Assembly: GCA_028699855.1 (NCBI GenBank) | Contig: JAQVTV010000089.1 | Location: 1-5,147 of the forward strand | Length of the DNA: 5,147 bases | DNA from: Candidatus Izemoplasmatales bacterium | GTDB taxonomy: Bacteria > Bacillota_I > Bacilli_A > Izemoplasmatales > Hujiaoplasmataceae | Direction: 5' to 3' | In this document: positions 1 through 5,147 of the stretch, piece after piece | Numbering within the stretch: the first letter of the stretch is position 1 | How the letters are laid out: every line of letters starts with the position of its first letter | Made by a program: the position numbers and the translations under genes | The notes under the pieces: generated by a model | Databases searched by the model: none | Told to the model about the DNA's origin: nothing | What the model saw: only the letters and a program-made list of their open reading frames with translations

Positions 1-350
1 GTGAATCCATTTTGATCGCTGAAGGAAAAAAAGCTGCGAACATCCTTGAAGCCGAAGGTGAAAAGGCCGCTGCGATTCTTCGTGCCGAAGCCAAAAAAGA
101 AGCTGCGATTCGTGAAGCCGAAGGTCAAGCCGAAGCAATCATCAAAGTGCAAAACGCGACCGCACGCGGTATCGAACTTGTCAAGGAAGCCAAAGCGGAC
201 CAAGCAGTATTGACCCTTGAAGCGTACAAAGCGATGGAACGCGTCGCCTCAGGACAAGCGACCAAAATCATCATTCCTTCGGAAATGCAAGGTGTGGTTG
301 GCCTCGCAAGCGGATTGGTCGAAGCTCTGAAAGACACGCCCAAAAAGTAA
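1..350 (+). CDS. SPFH/band-7 (stomatin/QmcA-like) protein, C-terminal part, 5' truncated by window edge
   Basis: The reading frame is open from the first bases, so the start lies upstream of the window; an in-frame TTG at base 12 is internal to the helix and is not the real start. About 115 C-terminal residues are visible. They begin with a long Ala/Glu/Lys-rich helix made of 11-residue units (AEGKKAANILE, AEGEKAAAILR and so on), followed by a segment ending in GQATKIIIPSEMQG and a Gly/Ala/Leu-rich tail. This arrangement (helical AEG repeats, then a 'sGqatKiiiP' strand) is typical of the end of stomatin, paraslipin and QmcA proteins. These usually have about 300 residues, with an N-terminal membrane anchor and an SPFH domain, and they assemble into large membrane cages or rings that organise proteases or membrane microdomains. 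The anchor and SPFH domain are outside the window. An NfeD-type partner often lies next to such genes and could be upstream (inference). The gene ends with TAA and is followed by a hairpin terminator. Confidence 0.88.
   Translation, partial: ESILIAEGKKAANILEAEGEKAAAILRAEAKKEAAIREAEGQAEAIIKVQNATARGIELVKEAKADQAVLTLEAYKAMERVASGQATKIIIPSEMQGVVGLASGLVEALKDTPKK
18..149 (+). repeat. Four tandem 33-base (11-residue, hendecad) repeats in the SPFH helix
   Basis: Four consecutive 11-codon units start at 18, 51, 84 and 117: AEGKKAANILE, AEGEKAAAILR, AEAKKEAAIRE and AEGQAEAIIKV. Each opens with GC(C/T)GAA codons for Ala-Glu, so the periodicity is visible in DNA as well as protein. Hendecad periodicity predicts a nearly straight or slightly right-handed coiled coil, matching the parallel helical wall of SPFH cages (family knowledge). 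The copies have diverged at synonymous and non-synonymous sites, so this is an old protein repeat rather than a fresh DNA duplication. Confidence 0.8.
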
Positions 351-371
351 TTTCATTTCCCTATCATTCTC

Positions 372-431
372 AGGAGCCGTGACGACACGAAGATCATTCA
401 TCTTCTTCCTCGTTGCGGCTCCTTTGCTTTT
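372..431 (+). terminator. Rho-independent terminator of the SPFH gene
   Basis: The outer arms AGGAGCCG (372-379) and CGGCTCCT (416-423) pair perfectly. Inside them, two G-T wobbles and ACGA/TCGT extend the stem. After a small internal loop, GAAGAT/ATCTTC closes on a 5-base CATTC loop. The hairpin is followed by TTTGCTTTT, an imperfect T-tract. It begins 21 bases after the SPFH stop codon and fits the end of that transcript. Confidence 0.82.
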
Positions 432-452
432 AGGTGCATTATCATTTATAAT
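424..452 (+). promoter_or_regulatory. Sigma-A-type promoter for the DUF1576 operon
   Basis: A perfect -10 box TATAAT lies at 447-452. Seventeen bases upstream is TTGCTT (424-429), a half-matching -35 box. Transcription would begin near base 459, leaving an untranslated leader of roughly 55-60 bases before the ATG at 516. The -35 element falls in the T-tract of the preceding terminator. The -10 is strong evidence; the -35 is weak. No operator or riboswitch-like structure was recognised in the leader. Confidence 0.6.
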
Positions 453-503
453 AGTAATGAAAATGTCGGTCCACACGACTTCGTTTGTCAACTCTATTGC
501 ATT

Positions 504-509
504 AGGTGA
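504..509 (+). promoter_or_regulatory. Ribosome binding site for the DUF1576 gene
   Basis: AGGTGA sits 6 bases before the ATG at 516. Its last three bases are an in-frame TGA stop, so translation of this frame cannot begin earlier. This fixes the ATG at 516 as the best start over the next ATG at 546. Confidence 0.75.
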
Positions 510-515
510 CCTCAT

Positions 516-1775
516 ATGCGGCTGATTCAGTTTGTGAAAAGAAACATGGTTCTGACCCTCGTTTTTGTGATTCTCTTGATTCTGGCTTTCGTCTTTGATC
601 GCCCAGAAGCCATCTATCGAGGATACATCAACATTCTCCAAAGTCCCAGCGTATTGATTTCTGATTATATATTGATCGGCGGGCTCGGCGCAACGCTCTT
701 TAACGCCGCGACCGTCCTGATGTTTAACCTGGTGATGATCAAGAAACTCAACATCTCCATGTCCGGACCGGTATTTGCCGGCATTCTCACCATTGCCGGA
801 TTTTCTTTCTTCGGAAAAAACATATTCAATACCTTACCCATCTACTTGGGAATCTATTTGTTTTCCAAAGCTCAGAAACTCGAATTCCGTTCATTCATCA
901 TCGTGACGCTGTTCTCAACCGGGATTTCTCCCCTCGTCAGTTTTCTGATCTTTGGCACGTCTTGGCCGTTGTATTTTGGCATTCCCGCGGGAATCATCGC
1001 GGGTGTGATCGCCGGCTTCATTCTGCCTGCGCTTTCCGCGCACACCATGCGTTTCCACCGAGGATACAACCTCTATAATATCGGCTTTGCCCTAGGTATC
1101 CTGTCGATGTTGTTCGCGGTCATTTTTCACAGTCTCAATATCGACTTGAATGTCGGCGGCCCCACCAGTGAACAATACCACATCGAACTTGTGTGGATCA
1201 GTTTGGGATTATCAGCGCTGTTCATGATCATCGGGCTGGTACTCGATCGCAAACTGCTTTTGCGCTATCCCGCCCTCATGAAGCAAAGCGGTCGTCTGGT
1301 CAGTGATTTCGTCAAAGATTTCGGCAAGCCCCTTGCCTTTTTCAACGTCGGTGTCATGGGCTTGCTTTCTGTCGGCGTGTTATTGGTGCTTGGTCTCAAA
1401 TTGAATGGTCCCGTCATGGGCGGCATATTGACCGTCATGGGTTTTGGTGCCTTTGGCAAACACCCCCGAAATTCCCTCCCCGTCATCTTCGGAGCCTGGT
1501 TGGGCGTGGTCATAACAAATTATAGTTTTGACAGCGTCGGCATGGTCACCGCACTTTTGTTTGTGACGGCAGTCGCCCCGATTTCCGGACGTTATGGTAT
1601 CATTATCGGTGTCATCGCCGGATTCCTCCATATACTCATCACGCCGCTTGCCTATGTCTTCCAAGGCGGATTCGACCTTTACAACAACGGCTTCGCCGCG
1701 GGGTTTGTCGCGGCGCTCATGATTCCTTTTCTTGAAATGATAATCAAAGATAAAAAGGAGGAACAACATGAATAG
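516..1775 (+). CDS. DUF1576-family polytopic membrane protein (transporter-like, function unknown)
   Basis: This 419-residue protein is very hydrophobic, with about 12-14 membrane segments judged by eye, starting with one at residues 11-27 and ending near residue 409, then a charged tail (KDKKEEQHE). I recognise it as the DUF1576 family, which has no established function. The sequence holds two direct repeats. A GPV..GILT..GF..FGK block occurs at residues 84-101 and 298-315 (12 of 18 identical), each followed by an N..LP motif. The hexamer GVIAGF occurs at 163-168 and 365-370. A GYNLYNIGFALG/GFDLYNNGFAAG block occurs at 183-194 and 385-396. Such internal duplication is typical of channels and secondary transporters, so a transport role is plausible but is an inference. 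The start is set by AGGTGA and an in-frame stop just upstream. The gene overlaps the next by 8 bases, so the two form an operon and are probably translationally coupled. An enzyme or sensor role cannot be excluded. Confidence 0.85.
   Translation: MRLIQFVKRNMVLTLVFVILLILAFVFDRPEAIYRGYINILQSPSVLISDYILIGGLGATLFNAATVLMFNLVMIKKLNISMSGPVFAGILTIAGFSFFGKNIFNTLPIYLGIYLFSKAQKLEFRSFIIVTLFSTGISPLVSFLIFGTSWPLYFGIPAGIIAGVIAGFILPALSAHTMRFHRGYNLYNIGFALGILSMLFAVIFHSLNIDLNVGGPTSEQYHIELVWISLGLSALFMIIGLVLDRKLLLRYPALMKQSGRLVSDFVKDFGKPLAFFNVGVMGLLSVGVLLVLGLKLNGPVMGGILTVMGFGAFGKHPRNSLPVIFGAWLGVVITNYSFDSVGMVTALLFVTAVAPISGRYGIIIGVIAGFLHILITPLAYVFQGGFDLYNNGFAAGFVAALMIPFLEMIIKDKKEEQHE
1756..1761 (+). promoter_or_regulatory. 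Ribosome binding site for the 116-residue gene
   Basis: A perfect AGGAGG lies inside the last codons of the DUF1576 gene, 6 bases before the ATG at 1768. Because it is consensus and well spaced, the small overlapping gene is very likely translated, probably at a good rate. Confidence 0.88.
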
Positions 1776-2118
1776 ACTCGAAGCGAAAGTCAATGCCAAA
1801 ATCATCCAACAACTGAGTTTTTTTCTGATGACGAACCGCGTCAAAGATTTTCACATCCACGTTCAGCCCACCGATAACGGCGTGCAGTTCTTGATTTCAT
1901 CAAAGGACATCTCCCGGGAACTGCTTGACTACATGATGGAAAAGGCGAACAAAAAACGCGAACTTGAAGTCGAAATCTATGGGTTCGAATTATTGGGCGA
2001 CGAAAGCGCACACAACGAGCTCGATGTGTTGGGCGCCTTTATCGACCGTATGGAAACCTACACTGAAAAAGACATCCATCACCTGATCATTACTCGCACC
2101 TATCCTTATAAAGAATAA
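1768..2118 (+). CDS. Conserved-looking small soluble protein, unknown function, coupled to DUF1576 gene
   Basis: I do not recognise this 116-residue protein. It has no signal peptide or membrane segment and is rich in charged residues. Judged by eye, it holds a helix at residues 2-22, a strand around 26-33 (DFHIHVQP), a second strand at 37-43, a helix at 48-62, a strand at 65-73, a helix at 83-97 and a last strand at 104-110 (HHLIITR), so a small alpha/beta fold is likely. No catalytic motif or metal site stands out; the scattered histidines (29, 31, 82, 104, 105) are not arranged in a known pattern. The ATG overlaps the upstream stop codon (shared bases ATGAATAG) and is preceded by a consensus AGGAGG, so expression appears tied to the membrane protein. 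A cytoplasmic accessory or regulatory subunit of that protein is the natural inference but is unproven. The gene ends 26 bases before a strong terminator. Confidence 0.82.
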   Translation: MNRLEAKVNAKIIQQLSFFLMTNRVKDFHIHVQPTDNGVQFLISSKDISRELLDYMMEKANKKRELEVEIYGFELLGDESAHNELDVLGAFIDRMETYTEKDIHHLIITRTYPYKE

Positions 2119-2144
2119 TCCTCAACGCTTTGAACCACAAACAA

Positions 2145-2193
2145 GTTCGGGCAAAACGAAGTGTTCATCCTTCATTTTGCCCGAACCTTTTTT
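2145..2193 (+). terminator. Strong Rho-independent terminator between convergent genes
   Basis: GTTCGGGCAAAA (2145-2156) pairs perfectly with TTTTGCCCGAAC (2175-2186). GAAG/CTTC adds pairs inside after one C-A mismatch, closing on an 8-base loop. Six T residues (2188-2193) follow on the + strand. Read on the minus strand, the same stem is followed by TTGTTTGTGG, a weaker tract, so it may also end the convergent phosphatase transcript, whose stop codon is at 2205-2207. Confidence 0.92.
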
Positions 2194-2204
2194 ATGGATT
2201 GTCT

Positions 2205-3764
2205 TCAATCGCGATAGATCTCAAATGTTTCCAAGACTTCCACATCGATGACTTCATATAGTGTCGCATCCGCCGTACGCACCACATATGAGACGACTTC
2301 AATCCGCTCTTCGCTGACATTCACATAAGAGATGACCGATTGTGGATCAATATACCGGTAGTGTACCGATATCCCCGATGATCTTTGTCCTCCGTAGAAC
2401 TTTGTGGCCGTCGTATTTCCGGTCAGATAGGTCACTCCTGTGCCTTGAGGATATTGGTTGAAATGGGGCGATTCGGGTTCTTCTGATATCGCCAACGATC
2501 CGAGATGATAATCATCGTGACCAGAAAAATCCACCATCTGTCCTTCCCAATAGATTGCACGGGAATATTGGTGGTCATGCCCCGCCAATACCAAATCCAC
2601 ACCATACTCTTCAAAGATGGGAACCAATTGTTCTCGAACCCGGTATGTATCGTAGGACAGACTATACGGCCCTCGATGCAACATCACGATGGTCCATGGC
2701 AACGTGTTGTTTTCCAGGTCATGATGCAACCAAGTCTTCAAGATTTCGCCATTGGCCACATCATAGACCGGACAAGTCGTGGTCCCATCACAGAACATTT
2801 CCGTGTTGATGATCACGAAGTGTACCGATCCATAGTCGAAACTATAGGTTTTTCCTTGGTCATAGTCTTCAAGTCGGAGATCGCCCTCAAGTTCCGTGAA
2901 AGGACCATAGGTCGGTCCGTTGGTCGGAAGATGTAAATATCCATCGTATTCCATGCTTTGGATGCGTTCTTTGAAAAATCCCGCTCCATCATGGTTTCCC
3001 GCAGTGGCGGCCATGGGTTTCGCATACGAAAAGACGGATGAGTATTTCAGGAAAGAATCCCATTGACTTCTGGTGTCCGCATCATTGATCATATCACCGG
3101 GAAACATCACAAAATCAAAATCCCTTTGGGTATGTTCCATGACGGATACCACATTATAGGCATATATGCGATAGCCGTAATCCCAATTTTCCTGTGCGTC
3201 CGACAAAAACAAGAAAGTGAAGTCATCTCGATCAGGAACGGGCATCGTGAATTGGTACAAGGGACTCAACACGCTTGAATCGGTATTTGTCACGCGATAC
3301 ATGTATGTGGCTCCCGGAGTCAGGTCCGAAAGGGTTGCGCCAAACAAATACACAACTCTACGACCGATATTTCTGGTTTTATCGATTGCTTTGATCCGCG
3401 TAAAATCCGTTTCTCCATCCAAAGCATATTCGACATACCCTTCGGTTGCATCGGGCATTTCAAAATTGATCGCCATGGATGTCATGGGGTTCTCGGTCAT
3501 GAATAACGCGATGCGGTAGGGGTTTTCCAATTGCGACACGATGCGCTCGAGCTCAGACAATTCTGTGATGGTGGTCGTAGGCTCCGTGGTGGGGATGGTC
3601 GTCAACACCGTTGACGCCGGGGCTTGGGTGGTAAGGGTCGTCAATATCGTTGAAGTCTGGGGCAAAGTGGATATGGGGTGGGTGGTAGCGGGGGTAGTGA
3701 TGTCGTTACATGAAACAAGCAAGAACAGACATCCCGCGATGATGAATATCAAAACTTTTTTCAT
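2205..3764 (-). CDS. Surface lipoprotein, purple-acid-phosphatase-like metallophosphoesterase
   Basis: The protein has 519 residues. It starts with a lipoprotein signal (MKK, hydrophobic core, lipobox LVSC with Cys19), then a Thr/Pro/Ser-rich linker at about 22-68. A beta-rich segment at about 81-175 resembles the Fn3-like N-terminal domain of purple acid phosphatases. A calcineurin-like metallophosphoesterase domain follows. Its metal-site motifs are visible in order: SDAQ (Asp189), GDMIND (Asp224), GNHD (Asn257, His258), LHRGP (His363) and GHDHQYSR (His396, His398). It should be lipid-anchored outside the membrane and cleave phosphate esters; the substrate is unknown (phosphomonoester, nucleotide or phosphodiester). 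In classical purple acid phosphatases the second motif is GDxxY; here the Tyr position is Asn227, so the Fe-tyrosinate colour is not expected. ATG at 3764 is supported by AAGGAG 9 bases upstream and by the signal peptide. The gene lies 33 bases downstream of asnS on the same strand and may share its transcript. Confidence 0.87.
   Translation of the reverse strand: MKKVLIFIIAGCLFLLVSCNDITTPATTHPISTLPQTSTILTTLTTQAPASTVLTTIPTTEPTTTITELSELERIVSQLENPYRIALFMTENPMTSMAINFEMPDATEGYVEYALDGETDFTRIKAIDKTRNIGRRVVYLFGATLSDLTPGATYMYRVTNTDSSVLSPLYQFTMPVPDRDDFTFLFLSDAQENWDYGYRIYAYNVVSVMEHTQRDFDFVMFPGDMINDADTRSQWDSFLKYSSVFSYAKPMAATAGNHDGAGFFKERIQSMEYDGYLHLPTNGPTYGPFTELEGDLRLEDYDQGKTYSFDYGSVHFVIINTEMFCDGTTTCPVYDVANGEILKTWLHHDLENNTLPWTIVMLHRGPYSLSYDTYRVREQLVPIFEEYGVDLVLAGHDHQYSRAIYWEGQMVDFSGHDDYHLGSLAISEEPESPHFNQYPQGTGVTYLTGNTTATKFYGGQRSSGISVHYRYIDPQSVISYVNVSEERIEVVSYVVRTADATLYEVIDVEVLETFEIYRD
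3555..3701 (-). repeat. Low-complexity Thr/Pro/Ser linker of the lipoprotein
   Basis: Residues 22-70 of the phosphatase are dominated by Thr with Pro, Ser, Ala and Ile/Leu (pieces such as TTPATTHP, ILTTLTTQAP and EPTTTITE). This is a flexible tether that holds the catalytic domains away from the lipid-anchored Cys19. In DNA, the mRNA-like strand is rich in ACC and CCC codons, so the + strand carries repeated G-runs. Similar tethers are common in Gram-positive lipoproteins. Confidence 0.78.
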
Positions 3765-3773
3765 TTAGCCACA

Positions 3774-3779
3774 CTCCTT
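3774..3779 (-). promoter_or_regulatory. Ribosome binding site for the phosphatase lipoprotein, in a small hairpin loop
   Basis: Read on the minus strand, AAGGAG lies 9 bases before the ATG at 3764. It is flanked by CCACA and TGTGG, which can pair as a 5-bp stem (3769-3783) leaving AGGAG as the loop. The site itself is convincing; any regulatory meaning of the stem is speculative. Confidence 0.7.
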
Positions 3780-3797
3780 GTGGGTGGATTCGATCGA

Positions 3798-5147
3798 TTA
3801 GAACTCACAGTTCTTCGGCGTTCTCGGGAAAGGGATCACATCGCGAATGTTATCGATTCCCGTCACATACATCACCATGCGTTCGAGGCCCATACCGAAT
3901 CCGGCATGAGGTGCGCCGCCGAATTTTCTGAGATCGAGATACCATTGTAGTTCCTTCTCGTCGACATGCATCTCGCGCATGCGTTCGTACAGCACATCAA
4001 GTCGTTCCTCGCGCTGCGATCCGCCAATGAGTTCTCCCGCACCCGGAACGAGCAAATCCATCGCCGCGACTGTGCGTGTGTCTTTGTTCAAACGCATGTA
4101 AAAAGCTTTGATCTCTTTCGGCCAGTCAATCACGAATAGCGGACCGTCAAAGTGTTTTGTCAGATATTTTTCATGTTCCGTGGCGAGGTCTTTACCATGT
4201 TGAGGTTTGTTTTCAAACGGCTGTTTTGCCTCAAGCAGGATGTCAATCGCTCGATGATGCGTCACTACCTGGAATGGCGAATGCAGCACTTTGTCGAGTT
4301 TCTCGATCAACCCTTTTTCGACAAACCGGTCGCAGAACTCAAGCTCCGCGGAGCATTCGCTCTTCAACGTCCGAATAATGGATTTGACCATTTGTTCTGC
4401 CACTTTCATATCTTGTTTCAAGTCTGCGAACGCCATCTCCGGTTCGATCATCCAAAATTCCGAAGCGTGCCGTTGGGTGTTGGAGTTTTCTGCGCGAAAG
4501 GTCGGTCCAAAGGTATACACGTTCCGGAAAGCCAAAGCATACGCCTCTGCCTGAAGCTGTCCTGAAACCGTGAGATTCGTTGGTTTCCCGAAAAAATCCT
4601 TATGATAATCGATGGCTTTGACGCCTTGTGCGCACAACGCTTCATAATCAAAGGTCGTCACGCGAAACATTTCGCCGGCACCCTCAGCGTCCGACCCCGT
4701 GATGATGGGCGTATGGACGTAGACATAGCCCTTCTTCTGGAAGAACTGGTGAATCGCATGAGAGGTGACTGAACGGATCCGAAACACCGCTTGAAACAAG
4801 TTGGTTCGCATACGTAAATGCGCGTTTTCGCGAAGGAATTCTCGCGTGTGTCGCTTCGGTTGTATGGGATAATTTTCCGGACTGTCGCCGATTTGCCGGA
4901 TGATGGTGGCTTTGATTTCAAAAGGCTGGGGCATCGTTGGTGTCAAAATCAAGATGCCCGTGACTTTGATGGCTGCACCAACGCGGTATTTTTGCACATC
5001 GCGAAAATGGTCAATCCCTGTTTCCTCGTATACCACTTGTACGGTTTGAAAACAACTGCCATCATGCAAATCGATGAACCCAAACTCTTTTTGGGCGCGA
5101 TTATTGCGAATCCACCCCTTCAAAGTGATGGTCCGATCCGTTCTCTT
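3798..5147 (-). CDS. asnS: Asparaginyl-tRNA synthetase, 5' end cut by window edge
   Basis: This cytoplasmic class IIb aminoacyl-tRNA synthetase charges tRNA-Asn with asparagine using ATP. The frame is open to the last base of the window, giving 449 visible residues; AsnS is usually about 460-470 residues, so only some 15-20 N-terminal residues are missing. The in-frame TTG at 5123 is internal, since the preceding codons (KRTDRTIT before LKGWIRNNR) continue the OB-fold strand. Domains, counted from the window edge, are an N-terminal OB-fold anticodon-binding domain at about 1-90 and a class II catalytic core after it. The core shows motif 1 with Pro147 (VHTPI), the AsnS/AspS block GSDAEGAGEMF (151-161), motif 2 with FRAE (217-220) followed by NSNTQRH, and motif 3 GFGMGLER with Arg423. 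The protein ends in PRTPKNCEF, the standard AsnS C-terminus. No key residue appears to be missing. The phosphatase lipoprotein gene follows after 33 bases, with no terminator between them. Confidence 0.97.
   Translation of the reverse strand, partial: KRTDRTITLKGWIRNNRAQKEFGFIDLHDGSCFQTVQVVYEETGIDHFRDVQKYRVGAAIKVTGILILTPTMPQPFEIKATIIRQIGDSPENYPIQPKRHTREFLRENAHLRMRTNLFQAVFRIRSVTSHAIHQFFQKKGYVYVHTPIITGSDAEGAGEMFRVTTFDYEALCAQGVKAIDYHKDFFGKPTNLTVSGQLQAEAYALAFRNVYTFGPTFRAENSNTQRHASEFWMIEPEMAFADLKQDMKVAEQMVKSIIRTLKSECSAELEFCDRFVEKGLIEKLDKVLHSPFQVVTHHRAIDILLEAKQPFENKPQHGKDLATEHEKYLTKHFDGPLFVIDWPKEIKAFYMRLNKDTRTVAAMDLLVPGAGELIGGSQREERLDVLYERMREMHVDEKELQWYLDLRKFGGAPHAGFGMGLERMVMYVTGIDNIRDVIPFPRTPKNCEF

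Noticed and set aside
12..14. TTG as the start codon of the SPFH fragment
   Set aside because: It lies inside the repeated helix with no ribosome site in view; the frame is open upstream and the family's membrane anchor and SPFH domain must precede it.
453..515. Possible riboswitch or leader regulatory structure before the DUF1576 gene
   Set aside because: Only a 4-bp GTCG/CGAC stem (465-479) is visible; the leader is too short for known riboswitch classes.
249..641. 130-codon open frame on the minus strand spanning the SPFH end and the DUF1576 start
   Set aside because: It runs antisense through two real genes, a terminator and a promoter; its product is low-complexity and polar with no recognisable domain.
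1380..1844. 154-codon minus-strand frame opposite the DUF1576 3' end
   Set aside because: It is a shadow of the hydrophobic gene. The composition is odd (Asp/Gly/His-rich runs) and it crosses the overlap of two well-supported + strand genes.
2505..2936. 143-codon + strand frame opposite the phosphatase
   Set aside because: It lies antisense to the conserved metal-site motifs of the metallophosphoesterase domain; no ribosome site or domain was seen.
3790..3797. Palindrome TCGATCGA just after the asnS stop codon
   Set aside because: It is an eight-base palindrome with no loop or T-tract and no matching copy noticed nearby; chance is the simplest explanation.
4152..4565. 137-codon + strand frame opposite asnS
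   Set aside because: It is a shadow of the AsnS catalytic core, Phe/Arg-rich with no family resemblance.
5121..5123. TTG as the start codon of asnS
   Set aside because: The frame stays open to the window edge and the residues before it continue the OB-fold strand (TITLKGW), so the true start lies beyond the window.

Overview
The window looks like a stretch of a low-to-mid GC Bacillota or Mollicutes-related chromosome. Supporting signs are strong AGGAGG-type ribosome binding sites, Gram-positive-style lipoprotein export with a Thr-rich linker, a DUF1576 membrane protein and a bacterial AsnS. TGA, TAG and TAA all end genes here and tryptophan is TGG, so the standard bacterial code is in use. 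That argues against the code-4 mycoplasmas but not against Acholeplasma- or Izemoplasma-like lineages. The taxonomic placement is an inference from style, not from a marker search.

Layout, left to right. (1) Bases 1-350 (+) are the 3' end of an SPFH/band-7 (stomatin/QmcA-like) membrane-scaffold gene, closed by a long hairpin terminator at 372-431. (2) A promoter with a perfect TATAAT box at 447-452 starts a two-gene operon on the + strand: a 419-residue DUF1576 integral membrane protein (516-1775), then an 8-base-overlapping 116-residue soluble protein that I do not recognise (1768-2118). (3) A perfect 12-bp-stem terminator (2145-2193) separates this operon from a convergent minus-strand unit. 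(4) On the minus strand, read right to left, is asnS (asparaginyl-tRNA synthetase, cut by the right window edge). After a 33-base gap comes a surface lipoprotein with a purple-acid-phosphatase-like metallophosphoesterase domain (2205-3764).

How the parts work together: the left half encodes membrane-organising and membrane-embedded proteins. The DUF1576 protein and its small overlapping partner are the least understood pair and the best candidate for an undescribed system: a tandem-duplicated, transporter-like membrane protein translationally coupled to a small soluble protein. The right half pairs a housekeeping synthetase with an exported phosphatase. The short spacing suggests co-transcription, but no functional link is evident. 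No mobile element, tRNA, rRNA, CRISPR array or riboswitch was seen, and no gene-free stretch exceeds 165 bases.
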